A stretch of 64,000 nucleotides of DNA from NCBI RefSeq assembly GCF_036492425.1, contig NZ_AP025293.1, positions 124,001 to 188,000 of the forward strand. Reading direction: 5' to 3'. The DNA is from Persicobacter psychrovividus. Lineage in GTDB: Bacteria > Bacteroidota > Bacteroidia > Cytophagales > Cyclobacteriaceae. Within the stretch, counting starts at the first letter, position 1. Each line of letters starts with the position of its first letter. Under the pieces are notes generated by a model, which did not search any database, was not told where the DNA came from, and saw nothing but the letters and a program-made list of their open reading frames with translations. Below are positions 7,729 to 17,542 of this stretch, piece after piece. The position numbers and the translations under genes are program-made.

Positions 7729-7869
7729 ATGCTCCTGCCGCAGGCGCAACACAGGAGCACCCTTGACAAGATTCACTGAAGCACTTGATAACTCGCTCAG
7801 ATGTTTTGAGTTCAAGGGAAAATAATTTAAATAGCAGAGATGGCTGTCTGAAGATTGGGGGAAATTATA

Positions 7870-8734
7870 TTTCACCATTTGCTCTGAATCCTTTATCAGT
7901 TGTCGGAATATATTCAACACCTTCAAATCCTTTTTGGGCCAGACTTTCAGATAATTTTTTGATGTAAAAAGCGTTCATTTGTTCGTAATCAGCCATTCGA
8001 TTTTCTTTCCACCACAGAGTGTCAGGTTCTGTATAAAGTCTGATTTTTGTCCTCTTTAATTTTTTTAGGTTTGAGATGTTATTCGTGCGATATGTGAACA
8101 CAGCATTTTTCTCATATTTTTCAATATTGTCTTTTGGGTTACCAAAATTTTTACCCAAATTTTCTAAAAGCCAAGTGCTTTCTTGAATTGAAGGTTTTGA
8201 AAAATTTCGTTCTATATTTTTTTCTGATGATTTGTATAATGCAATCAAATCTATTGGTGAATCAACTATAAACACTCCCTTTGGGTCAATATAGAATTGC
8301 TTCATCCCAATAATAAAATCACTTATTAAAAGACTGACAACTCCACCACTCGAAAATCCACCTACAAAAATATTTTCGGTTGGTAGTTCATTTTCAACAA
8401 CTATATCCTGTAATTTTTTAGCGAGTTGATGTTTTTCATTTTCCTTAAGCCACAGTTTTTGATTAAAATTTGACAACAAAACAGCGATACTGTTTTCCCT
8501 CGCAATGTCAAGAATTTGAAATTCCCTTTTTATATCATCAGCACTTTCGGGATAACCACCAAATAAAATTAAAACGCCTTTTATTTCTTTATTTGGCTTA
8601 TAAAGTTCGTAGTCTTCTTTAACTATTTCTGTAAACTCAATTTTTTCAGAAACTATTTGTCCCTTCTCTTTTTTGTTTTGTTTACACGAAACAATTAAAA
8701 TAAAAAATATAAGTAAAATTGATGCTTTTTTCAT
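7870..8734 (-). pseudogene. Lipoprotein alpha/beta hydrolase, 5' part, cut by the IS3 element
   Basis: It starts with a lipoprotein signal (MKKASILLIFFILIVSCKQ, lipobox Cys17). The body has an alpha/beta-hydrolase pattern: VLILFGGYPE strand, nucleophile elbow GFSSGG (Ser) and an acid loop near TEPDTLWW. The native chain ends in NGE here; the apparent stop two codons later lies inside the IS3 terminal repeat. The lost tail, with HPHSW and so probably the catalytic His, is found at 6419-6486. The intact protein would have been about 310 aa, likely periplasmic or outer-membrane-anchored. The truncated product is expected to be inactive. Confidence 0.85.
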
Positions 8735-8836
8735 TTGTTAAATTGTGTATAACTACCTTATGAACCCATTATGTATATCCCCAATATATCAATAGGTTTA
8801 TGTCTTAAAAAATAATTTTTATTAAGATAATCATGT

Positions 8837-9325
8837 TTACCAATTATTTGGAACTTGATTAGGAGCCTGTTGCAAGGTGTAAATCTGTTTTGGAATATCC
8901 GAATTACCAGAGAACCTTGAAGGAGCCAAAACAACAACTTTACTATATCCTCCTTTTGAATTTACATAGGTTAAAATAAAAAATTTATTTAATGACAAAG
9001 GATCCAAAAATCCAAGACTTATCTCTTTCGACAAATATGACTTTATATCAGTTATATTTATAATTCTTTTATCTTTGGGAAATAGATTGGTCAGATGTAC
9101 TTCTCTATTAACTATTTTTACTGTGGTCAAACTCAAACTTATTAGTAGATAAAATAAAGCTATTGGAAGTAAAACAAGTAAGATAATCGAGATTGAATCC
9201 CAGTAACGAAAACTTATTGAGGACAAAATATTTGATGAGAAGTAGAGTATTCCAATTGATAAAGGAAGAAAAACTATCTTAAATAAGTTTGTTCTTGATG
9301 AAGAAATCCTTATTGATTCTATCAT
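8837..9325 (-). CDS. Hypothetical membrane protein, 162 aa
   Basis: Two hydrophobic helices lie at about residues 15-35 and 45-68, followed by a mixed alpha/beta soluble part of ~90 residues. This arrangement is seen in many small bacterial PH-like membrane proteins, but no signature motif is present and I do not assign a family. It is rich in Ile, Leu and Ser, with low-GC codon use like the hydrolase gene next to it. The gene lies 100 bp upstream of that gene on the same strand and may have arrived with it. Confidence 0.6.
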   Translation of the reverse strand: MIESIRISSSRTNLFKIVFLPLSIGILYFSSNILSSISFRYWDSISIILLVLLPIALFYLLISLSLTTVKIVNREVHLTNLFPKDKRIINITDIKSYLSKEISLGFLDPLSLNKFFILTYVNSKGGYSKVVVLAPSRFSGNSDIPKQIYTLQQAPNQVPNNW

Positions 9326-9469
9326 GTATAGGGAAAATTGAGGTTGTGACTTTGTATTCTGTTAAAAAATAGGAAGAACCAAGCACCGAGTGCCTCTGTC
9401 TTGCCTTATCCTTAAATTTACCCAAAATAACCACAAAACCCACTCATATAGATTATTATTCTTGTGAAA

Positions 9470-9520
9470 TATACCGCCTTCAATATGTAGGGATGTTACA
9501 TGCAACACCCGTACGGATAA
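9470..9520. repeat. Degenerate palindromic repeat
   Basis: GTAGGGATGTTACATGCAAC followed by ACCCGTACGG is a diverged form of the palindrome GACGTTGCATGCAACGTC seen inside the short element at 21946-22050 and partly at 43244-43256. It lies just before the tandem array. The gap 9326-9530 holds nothing else that I can recognise. Confidence 0.4.
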
Positions 9521-9530
9521 CCACCAAGCC

Positions 9531-10886
9531 GTGAGACATTATGAATTATGTCTTTACAGCATCACGCTCCCCAACAACCTCCAATTGAAATACAAGACCA
9601 ACCTGCTTTAGCGGGTTTTACTTTGTTAGGCCACTGCTTCAGCTGTGGTAACACAGGATAGGTTGGTCGAGGGCAGGAGCCTACAACCCAACCAATTCAG
9701 ATTGGTTGGATCTATCACGAGAGGGACGCTCCCGATAGCGTTAAGATCAATAAGCCGTGAGTCATCATGAATCACGCCTGTACAGCATCAGGCTCCCCAA
9801 CAACCTCCAATTGAAATAAAAGACCAACCTGCTTTAGCGGGTTTAACTTTGTTAGGCCACTGCTTCAGCTGTGGTAACAAAGGATAGGTTGGTCGAGGAC
9901 AGGAGCCTACAACCAAACCAATTCAGATTGGTTGGATCTATCACGAGAGGGACTCTCGCGATAGCAATAAGATCAATAAAACGTGAGACAGCATGAATTA
10001 TGCCTTTACAGGAGCACGCTAAGCGCCAACCTCCAATTGAAATGCAGAACCAACCTGCTTTAGCGGGTTTCACTTTGGTAGGCCACTGCTTCAGCTGTGG
10101 TTATAAAGAAAAGTTTAATTTTAAATATGCGCCTACAACCCAACCAATTCAGATTGGTTGGATCCATCACGAGAGGGACTCTCGTGATAGCAATAAGATC
10201 AATAAAACGTGAGACAGCATGAATTACGTCTTTACAGCATTAGGCTATCTACCAACATCACATTGAAATGCAGGTTCAACCTGCTTTAGCGGGTTTTACG
10301 TTGTTAGGCCACTGCTTCAGCTGTGGTAACACAGGATAGGTTGGTCGAGGGCAGGAGCCTACAACCCAACCAATTCAGATTGGTTGGATCTATCACGAGA
10401 GGGACGCTCCCGATAGCGTTAAGATCAATAAGCCGTGAGTCATCATGAATCACGCCTGTACAGCATCACGCTCCCCAACAACCTCCAATTGAAATACACG
10501 ACCAACCTGCTTTAGCGGGTTTTACGTTGTTAGGCCACTGCTTCAGCTGTGGTTATAAAGAAAAGTTTAATTTTAAATATGCGCCTACAACCAGACCAAT
10601 TCAGATTGGTTGGATTTATCACAAGAGGGACGCTCCCGATAGCGTTAAGATCAATAAGGCGTGAGACATCATGAATTACGTCTTTACAGCATTAGGCTAT
10701 CTACCAACATCACATTGAAATGCAGGCTCAACCTGCTTTAGCGGGTTTCACTTTGGCAGGCCACTGCTTCAGCTGTGGTTATAAAGAAAAGTTTAATTTT
10801 AAATATGCGCCTACAACCCAACCAATTCAGATTGGTTGGATCTATCACGAGAGGGACGCTCCCGATAGCGTTGAGATCAATAAGCC
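9531..10886. repeat. Tandem array of six 226-bp units
   Basis: Units begin at 9531, 9757, 9983, 10209, 10435 and 10661, each beginning GTGAG. Every unit has three potential hairpins: AACCTGC/GCGGGTT with a TTTA loop, CCAACCAAT/ATTGGTTGG with a CAG-containing loop, and CTATCACGAGAG paired with CTCTCGCGATAG or variants. One 33-base block exists in two unrelated versions of equal length: units 1, 2 and 4 carry TAACACAGGATAGGTTGG..., units 3, 5 and 6 carry TTATAAAGAAAAGTTTAA.... Other sub-blocks also occur in two versions. Because 226 is not a multiple of three, no frame is kept across units, so coding is unlikely. Confidence 0.9.
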
Positions 10887-11047
10887 GTTGAAATGTAAAT
10901 TATTATTCCGTTATTTCTTAGGCCATTGCTTGGTTCCTGCACTTCGATAAACTCAGTCACCAATCCTGTCGGAGGATGAGCGGTGGTTACCAAGAATAGG
11001 CCTTGAACTATTTTCATGCTTGTTCGTTGGGCTTTGGGTTTTTGCCC

Positions 11048-13846
11048 CTAAATACTTTTAATATAATCCTTGAGATTAATTTCTTTGTTGAGCCCAAGCT
11101 TTTTCTTGAGGCGATACCGTCGCAGTTCGACGCTTTTTGGGGTGATGTTAAAGATTGGTGCCAGTTCTTTGGTCGATAGGTTGACTTTCAGATAGGCGCA
11201 TAGTTTGAGGTCTTCGGTGGTGAGTTTTTCATGCTTTTCCTGTAATCTTTTGAAAAAGTCCTGGTGGGTTTGGGAGAAGGCGGACTCAAAAACAAGCCAG
11301 TCTTTCTTTTCGTCAAACTGTTCTTGAATGATGCCATCCAAACGCTCAATGTCCCGAATTCTCAGCGGTTTTTTATGTTCCCGCAGCTGCTGTATCTGTT
11401 GTTGCAGGTTGGCAATAATTTCTTTCTTTTTCCCGTCCTGAATTAACAGCTTTGACAGTTCGCCATTTTTATTGTTAATCTCTTTTTGTAGCTGTTCTTC
11501 TTTGAGCTGCTGCATCTTTTTTTCGTGCAGGCGGCGGGTTTTGTGCATGGTCTGACGTTCACGTCGGAGCATATTTTTGCGTTGCAGGCGCAGGCGTCCA
11601 CGGTGATATTTGTAGCCAAGGAACAGCAGGCCAATCAGCAAGAGCACATACGCCAGGTAAGCTGCGGTGCTCAGATACCAGGGCGACTCAATGGTAAAAT
11701 GGTAGGCAGCGGCCTGTTTTTCTCCCCGAATCCGAACCATCAGGGTGTAATCGCCATGGGGTAGGTTCTGAAATTCAAGGTGGTTGCTCAGTCCATTGGT
11801 CTGCCACTGATTATTGTAGCCTTTCAGCTGGTATTCGTAATCGGTGGCCTCGCCATAGCGGTATGCGGTAAAGGAGAACTCAATGCTGTTGTCCTGGTGT
11901 GCAAGGGTAGGGTGTTGTTGCTTTATGCGCTTGGCGGTTCCTTTTCGGTGGTCGTGCACGGTTACCGATGTAAAACTGATGGGGCGATGAGCGCTGTCCA
12001 TTTGTGGTTTGTTCAGGTTCCAAAACGCCATGCCATGATCTGTCGGCAGTGCAAAAAGGGAATCTGCGAGCGTGCTGACATGGGCAAATTTATAAACCAG
12101 TGGCTGGGCAAGCTGATTATAATGTTGTGGTAAGAGGCGCAACTCCTTTCGGCCCGCATGATAGAGGTAAAGCTGATCTTTAATACTCACCATGCTATAT
12201 TGCTGTACGGGCTGCGAAATGTACTGTAGATCATTAAGGGGTGGAGCGGTGGCAGAAATCTTCCCGTTGGCAAACGTCACGGACTGCTGTTGGCTGGTAA
12301 TGATCGTTTGGCCATTCAGAGCCACTGCACGGACATTCTTTGTTGCCCCAAGCTGATAGGTCGCCTTAAAGTCAATGGCCTTAACGACTTTCTTATAGGT
12401 GTGATCCAGCCACAATTGAACAATGCGGTCGCTGAAGGTGGTCACCAGCAGGCTGCCGTCGGCTTGTTCAACAATGTTTTTCGTCCGCTCTTGCAGTTGT
12501 TCATCAACTGTTGCCCAATATTGCCATTGTCCCGCCATTTTGCGGAAGATCGCTATGCCGTAGTAACTGCTTTCATAAATAATATCGGGCATGATTTGAC
12601 TGCGCTGAAACTCAAAGCCGCCAGCGGTTTTGGCAATTTTTTTCAGTCGTTGGTTTTCGATCACATAGGTGCCATCATTATGCCCACACCACAGCAGGCT
12701 GTCCACCTCACTGATGTTCCACACCAAGCCGTCGGAGCCTTTCAATAGTGTGAATCGGGGGAAATCGTCGGTAAAGATTTTTTGGCCGTGGTAAATCCCC
12801 TGGTTGGTGGCAATATAGTAATCTTGCCCCTGCTGACAGATGTCATTGATGGCCCCAAAATGCTCCATCAGGTCATTGATGAACGTGGAGGGCGACTGTA
12901 AATTGATCAGCGAAATGCCATCATCAAGGCCGAGCCAAAGTTTTCCCTGCTGATATTCAATGCTATGGATTCGGTTGTTCTGAAGCCCCGTTTTGGTGGA
13001 CAGGTGATAGCGGATATTGCCATTCAGTTCTGCGACAATTAAGCCGGCGTTCATGGTCCCGAAGGCGTACAGCTGGTCGTCGATCCGCTTTATTTTATTG
13101 ATGCCCGCCCGTTTCAGTAAACTGTTCAGCCCATTGTTTAGCGGCTTGAGGTTTTCGCCATCATAGATAAACAAGCCTGCCCGCAGGGTGCCGATCAAAA
13201 GGGTGTGGTCTGTCTGTTTAATAATTGATTTTACCCGATAGTGATGCAGGTCGGGAATTTTGATGCGTTGTTTGAGTCCGTTGGTTTTGAGCTCAAAAAG
13301 GTCATTATATACAATCTGATAGTAGATGTCATTGTTAATAGGGTAGGAGAAGGTGATATTCCCAGGCAGACGCTCATAGCCCAATGCTCCTGAATGATTC
13401 AGAAAGTAGAAACGGTTGAAGGCCTGAAAAACCACCTGCTGCCCCGCCTCGAAAATCTTCCAGATGCTTTCCTGTATGGTTCGAATTAAATGAAATCCAT
13501 CCTCAAGGTGGTCGGCCAGAAAGTAGCCCATAAACTGGTTTCCGCCCACATAAATGGTGTCGTTCTGGTAATGGACGGCATGCAACATATTGGGCGTGGG
13601 GTAGGATTGCCAGTTTTCGCCGTCGTAGCGGAGCAAGCCCGCCGAATTGGCAAAATATACGGCACCATTTTCACCAATGCTGATGTCCCAGTTTTTATTG
13701 TCGGCCCCATATTGCGCCTTATTGTAGTTGGTCAGTTGTGGCGTAATGGGAATCGAAAAATGAGCAGGGAATTGCTCATTACCCGCCAACTGATGATAGG
13801 GGTTAGGCATTAATAGGCAAAAAAGGCAATATATATAAGCAATCAT
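11048..13846 (-). CDS. Y_Y_Y-domain sensor with LuxR-type HTH output
   Basis: Predicted one-component membrane regulator of Bacteroidota carbohydrate loci. The frame is open to 13936, but the ATG at 13846 starts a plausible signal peptide (MIAYIYCLFCLLMPNPYH), so it is preferred (932 aa). In order it has a large periplasmic beta-propeller of Reg_prop-like repeats (LWLGLDDGISLINL, DQLYAFGTMNAGLI), a Y_Y_Y domain ending near YTLMVRIRG, one membrane helix (AYLAYVLLLIGLLFLGYKYH), a long coiled coil and a C-terminal HTH (LSTKELAPIFNITPKSVELR). There is no kinase domain, so signal output is direct DNA binding. It is divergent from the SusC/SusD pair at 14486, which it probably controls. Confidence 0.85.
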   Translation of the reverse strand: MIAYIYCLFCLLMPNPYHQLAGNEQFPAHFSIPITPQLTNYNKAQYGADNKNWDISIGENGAVYFANSAGLLRYDGENWQSYPTPNMLHAVHYQNDTIYVGGNQFMGYFLADHLEDGFHLIRTIQESIWKIFEAGQQVVFQAFNRFYFLNHSGALGYERLPGNITFSYPINNDIYYQIVYNDLFELKTNGLKQRIKIPDLHHYRVKSIIKQTDHTLLIGTLRAGLFIYDGENLKPLNNGLNSLLKRAGINKIKRIDDQLYAFGTMNAGLIVAELNGNIRYHLSTKTGLQNNRIHSIEYQQGKLWLGLDDGISLINLQSPSTFINDLMEHFGAINDICQQGQDYYIATNQGIYHGQKIFTDDFPRFTLLKGSDGLVWNISEVDSLLWCGHNDGTYVIENQRLKKIAKTAGGFEFQRSQIMPDIIYESSYYGIAIFRKMAGQWQYWATVDEQLQERTKNIVEQADGSLLVTTFSDRIVQLWLDHTYKKVVKAIDFKATYQLGATKNVRAVALNGQTIITSQQQSVTFANGKISATAPPLNDLQYISQPVQQYSMVSIKDQLYLYHAGRKELRLLPQHYNQLAQPLVYKFAHVSTLADSLFALPTDHGMAFWNLNKPQMDSAHRPISFTSVTVHDHRKGTAKRIKQQHPTLAHQDNSIEFSFTAYRYGEATDYEYQLKGYNNQWQTNGLSNHLEFQNLPHGDYTLMVRIRGEKQAAAYHFTIESPWYLSTAAYLAYVLLLIGLLFLGYKYHRGRLRLQRKNMLRRERQTMHKTRRLHEKKMQQLKEEQLQKEINNKNGELSKLLIQDGKKKEIIANLQQQIQQLREHKKPLRIRDIERLDGIIQEQFDEKKDWLVFESAFSQTHQDFFKRLQEKHEKLTTEDLKLCAYLKVNLSTKELAPIFNITPKSVELRRYRLKKKLGLNKEINLKDYIKSI

Positions 13847-13997
13847 ATCGTTTTTTAGGTCTAAACCAGGCAGAGAAACATCATTACCGGCTGTATGGTG
13901 CAAAATAATTGTTTCAACTGAAGCATCCATTGTCAAAATACACTTTTGTATTTCGAAAAAATCATGCCTAAAAATCCCTCAATTTTAAATTTTCGAC

Positions 13998-14005
13998 CAA
14001 ATGTA
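13998..14005 (-). promoter_or_regulatory. Candidate -7 element for the Y_Y_Y regulator
   Basis: On the minus strand this reads TACATTTG, matching the Bacteroidota -7 consensus TAnnTTTG. No clear -33 TTG is found at the usual spacing. The remaining 13,850-14,480 intergenic DNA shows no gene, repeat or strong hairpin; it must carry the divergent promoters. Confidence 0.3.
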
Positions 14006-14485
14006 GGGCTCGATTCTGCATAATTGTTAAAAAAATTAAGCAAGGTGGTTTCAGTATTGATGGGTTTTCGCCACTTCACGCCTTGGGTCTTGGCTGTTTT
14101 CAGTTAAAAATACAAAATATAATTTATTGAAAATAAGGGGTTTGCTAAAAATGTAACCCGTCGCAGTGCTTTTGATGTAGGCCTTTCTGTACGAGATCGG
14201 TAGCAAAACAGGATATTTGTGTGGTCAATTGGTGAGTTCGTTGACGGCTATTGAAAAGCAGGCATGAGGCCGAAAAATTGATGGAATTACATCAAATGTT
14301 CGTGTGTTTTGTGGAGGTTTTCAATCCGTTGTTTTTTTTAGGACGATACACCAGGGAGGTGCCGGGCGGGCTATGGTCGTGGCGGACACCTTTGTTTTTT
14401 TGATAGATGAACTAAACAGCAACAGCGCTTTCGCCTTATGGCGCGGGGCGGTTGCATCCTGATAATTTTTTTTAAATCTACTTTT

Positions 14486-17400
14486 ATGCGTAAACATCTA
14501 TTTTTGATTTTGTTCATCATGATAGGTCACCTGACATTTGCTCAGGGGAATTTATCCATCTCGGGGATTGTCCGGGATATTGATGGAAGTGGCTTGCCGG
14601 GCGCAAGTGTGTTGGTAAAAGGAACCACCCACGGGGTTTCGACGGATATGGATGGGAAATTTACCCTTGACGGTTTATCGGCCGACAATACGGTTGTTTT
14701 TTCTTTCATAGGCATGAAGGCTCAGGAAGCGGTGGTGGGTCACCGGTCCAACTTCGATATACAGCTCGAATCGGCAGTAAATAACCTCGAAGAAGTAGTG
14801 GTGGTAGGTTATGGGCAGGCGAAGTCTAAAGATTTGACTTCTCCGATCGTTACCCTGAAATCTGACGAACTGACCAAAGTCCACAGTACTTCACCGATGG
14901 CGAGTATTCAGGGGAAAATCCCTGGGGTTACCGTGGTAAATTCCGGTGCGCCGGGAGCAGGTGCTTCGGTACATATTCGTGGCGTGGGTTCGATCGGCAA
15001 TTCCGATCCGCTATATGTGGTGGATGGGATGTTTTTCTCGGACATCAACTTTTTGAATCCCAATGATATCGAATCGATGTCGATTTTGAAAGATGCTTCG
15101 GCAGCAGCAATTTACGGGGTGAAGGCCGCCAATGGGGTGGTACTGATTACCACTAAAGGCGGTGTGAAAAATACCAAGCTTAAAGTGGTTTACGATGGGT
15201 ATTACGGTGTACAGACCGTTACACAAAGACTGAAAATGGCCAACAGTGCGCAGTATTCGGAATTAATGCGTGCTTCGGGCAATGCAGATTTTTCGGGGCT
15301 CATAACAAAATCAATGGATTATTACGGAAAAAATGGTAACCTTCCTGCCGTGGATACCGACTGGTACGGCGAATTGCTGAAAGATTCCGCGCCTATTCAA
15401 AGTCATAACCTGACCCTTTCTGGCGGGACTGAAAAATCGACTTACTCTTTTGGAGTGAGCTATTTTGATCAGGATGGGATAATGAATGCTACCGGAAATT
15501 ATAACCGATTATCGTTCCGGAACAAGATGACCTACCAACTGACCAAAGGGTTGAAGTTGGGCTCGAACTTAATGTTCACCAAAGAAAACAATCAGCACGA
15601 CGATAATTCTGCATGGTTTCAGGCGTTCATCAATGCGCCAATCTATCCTGTAATGGATGAAAAACTGACCGATGCACAATCTCACCCAACCAAATTTGCC
15701 TCTCCACACTTCTTCGGAGCCGGGGTGGATGGTTATGAAACTTATTACTCCAACCCTATGCTGATTGCCAGCTATAATGGCGACGATAAAAATGAGGCTT
15801 ATCGTTTTATGCCCTCTTTCTTTGCAGACCTGAAACCTGTTCAGGGCAAAGACATCACGCTCCATTCTGCAATCAATATGGATTTCCGCTATGGCCGCGG
15901 ACGTAAATTTACGCCGGCATTCGTTAACGGGAAAGCCAAACAGGAGCAAAACCAACTCTATAAATACAACCAGTGGAACGCCAACTATATTTGGGATAAC
16001 ACCGCAACCTGGGGAATGCACTTTGGTGACAACGACCTGACCGTTATGGCGGGCTTCTCGGTTCGTCAAAACAACTATCGCCGTTCCTGGGCAACAGCTT
16101 CTGACCTGAAAAACCCTGACTATATTAATTCAGGAGATAAAACCTCTACCTCTGCTGATGATGCCGGTAGTCGATTCCGCGGACTGTCTGCTTTCTCACG
16201 GGTATCTTATGCCCTGAAAGATCGCTACCTGGTTTCGGCGACTATGCGTGCTGATGGTTCCTCCAAATATCAGGAAACTTGGGGTTACTACCCATCTATT
16301 GGTTTGGGCTGGGTAATCTCTGATGAGCACTTTATGGAAGGACTGAAAAATCATGGCGTGGATTTCCTTAAACTTCGCGCTTCTTGGGGGCAGCTTGGAA
16401 ACGACAACGTGCCGGCCAACGACGGTTTTGCCAAAGTCGCGCATGGCGGACTGAACGACTCAGGTGTTTTTGGGGGCACCAACATGGTTCCGGGTATGGT
16501 GAACCAGACCAACTTCACGGATCTTAAATGGGAAAAAGTGGAGGAAACCAACATCGGTATCGATGCCAAATTACTGGACTACCGCTTGAACTTTGAAGCC
16601 GATTATTTCCAGCGGGACACTAAGGAATTGGCCTTCCATAACAAATTGCCCAACGGCAAAGGTTCCTTGCTCAGAAACTCCGGCACTGTTCGCAACTCAG
16701 GCGTGGAACTGAATATCAACTGGAATGATAAAATTGGAGATGATTTCAGCTATACCGTTGGTGCGAACCTTTCCAAATTGCATAATGAGGTGATTTCCCT
16801 CGGCGATCAGCCAAATTATTATACCGGTGCAGCGGAGTACCCTCAGCTGTCGGAAGTGGGCAGCCCATTGTTCTCCTTCTATGGCTATAAAATGATGGGG
16901 GTTTACCAGAATCAGGCAGAGATTGAAGGGGATCCCGTAGCAAAAGCCAATGGTTTACAGCCTGGGGATTTCAAATACCAGGATTTGAACGGGGATGGTC
17001 AGATTGACGCACACGATCGCCAGATTATCGGTAACTACCAGCCGGATTACACCTATGGTATTAACCTCAGCCTGACTTATAAAGCATGGACGCTGGGGGC
17101 TACTTTCCAAGGTGTTCAGGGCGTAGATTTGTTCAACCGTCGTCGTGCGGATATCAACAAACACCCTCGTAACAACATGGATGCTGCAATGGCTGAAGGG
17201 CTATGGACTGGCGAAGGAAGCACCAACGCTTATCCGTCGGCAGCAGGCTTGTTCAAGCCCTGGAATACACAGAAGTTCTCTACATTTTATATCGAAGATG
17301 GCGCTTACTTCCGAGTTCAAAATGTTCGACTGGCCTACAATTTGCCAAAATCGCTGCTGAGCAAAGTTCAGATTTCTTCTGCACAGCTGTACTTGAATGC

Positions 17401-17521
17401 TGACCGCCCATTCACCGCTTTCCATTCCAACGGATTTACGCCTGAGGTTTCGGGAGGGATTGACAATGGAGTGTATCCGATTTCTTCGGTATTCTCTTTG
17501 GGCGCTAATGTAACATTCTAA
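14486..17521 (+). CDS. SusC-like TonB-dependent receptor, 1011 aa
   Basis: Outer-membrane receptor that imports oligosaccharides with its SusD partner. The frame is open from 14438, but ATG 14486 begins a clear signal peptide (MRKHLFLILFIMIGHLTFAQ). The mature part starts with a carboxypeptidase-like regulatory domain (ISGIVRDIDGSGLPGASVLV), a TonB-box region (EEVVVVGYGQ), the plug with YVVDGMFFSDINFL and AAIYGVKAANGVVLITTK, and a barrel ending in GANVTF, the aromatic C-terminal signal. It is 21 bp upstream of the SusD gene. No glycosidase follows directly; the sulfatase and GH remnants at 24.1-26.7 kb may once have been part of the same locus. Confidence 0.95.
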   Translation: MRKHLFLILFIMIGHLTFAQGNLSISGIVRDIDGSGLPGASVLVKGTTHGVSTDMDGKFTLDGLSADNTVVFSFIGMKAQEAVVGHRSNFDIQLESAVNNLEEVVVVGYGQAKSKDLTSPIVTLKSDELTKVHSTSPMASIQGKIPGVTVVNSGAPGAGASVHIRGVGSIGNSDPLYVVDGMFFSDINFLNPNDIESMSILKDASAAAIYGVKAANGVVLITTKGGVKNTKLKVVYDGYYGVQTVTQRLKMANSAQYSELMRASGNADFSGLITKSMDYYGKNGNLPAVDTDWYGELLKDSAPIQSHNLTLSGGTEKSTYSFGVSYFDQDGIMNATGNYNRLSFRNKMTYQLTKGLKLGSNLMFTKENNQHDDNSAWFQAFINAPIYPVMDEKLTDAQSHPTKFASPHFFGAGVDGYETYYSNPMLIASYNGDDKNEAYRFMPSFFADLKPVQGKDITLHSAINMDFRYGRGRKFTPAFVNGKAKQEQNQLYKYNQWNANYIWDNTATWGMHFGDNDLTVMAGFSVRQNNYRRSWATASDLKNPDYINSGDKTSTSADDAGSRFRGLSAFSRVSYALKDRYLVSATMRADGSSKYQETWGYYPSIGLGWVISDEHFMEGLKNHGVDFLKLRASWGQLGNDNVPANDGFAKVAHGGLNDSGVFGGTNMVPGMVNQTNFTDLKWEKVEETNIGIDAKLLDYRLNFEADYFQRDTKELAFHNKLPNGKGSLLRNSGTVRNSGVELNINWNDKIGDDFSYTVGANLSKLHNEVISLGDQPNYYTGAAEYPQLSEVGSPLFSFYGYKMMGVYQNQAEIEGDPVAKANGLQPGDFKYQDLNGDGQIDAHDRQIIGNYQPDYTYGINLSLTYKAWTLGATFQGVQGVDLFNRRRADINKHPRNNMDAAMAEGLWTGEGSTNAYPSAAGLFKPWNTQKFSTFYIEDGAYFRVQNVRLAYNLPKSLLSKVQISSAQLYLNADRPFTAFHSNGFTPEVSGGIDNGVYPISSVFSLGANVTF

Positions 17522-17542
17522 GAACCTTAATTTTTTAAACCG

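Larger units (their letters stand above)
6487..7869 (+). mobile_element. IS3-family element (1383 bp), inserted in a hydrolase gene
   Basis: The ends are inverted repeats, TATAATTACCCCAACAATTC on the left and TATAATTTCCCCAATC (complement) on the right, both continuing into TTCAGACAGC. A 3-bp duplication TTT lies at 6484-6486 and 7870-7872. Two frames, orfA and orfB, overlap through a canonical A AAA AAG site. The ends do not show the TG...CA common in the family, but the reconstruction of the interrupted gene fixes the boundaries. Confidence 0.9.

Noticed and set aside
9531-10886. CRISPR array
   Set aside because: Units are 226 bp and adjoin without spacers; there are no short repeats with unique spacers and no cas genes.
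10000-10950. Small proteins of 70-76 aa within the tandem units (10000-10212 and 10720-10950)
   Set aside because: The frame exists only in units carrying one version of the module and is not kept in the others; 226 is not a multiple of three and stems explain the conservation better.
14438-14485. Upstream start of the first SusC-like gene
   Set aside because: The extra 16 residues precede a good signal peptide and would spoil it; ATG 14486 is the better start.
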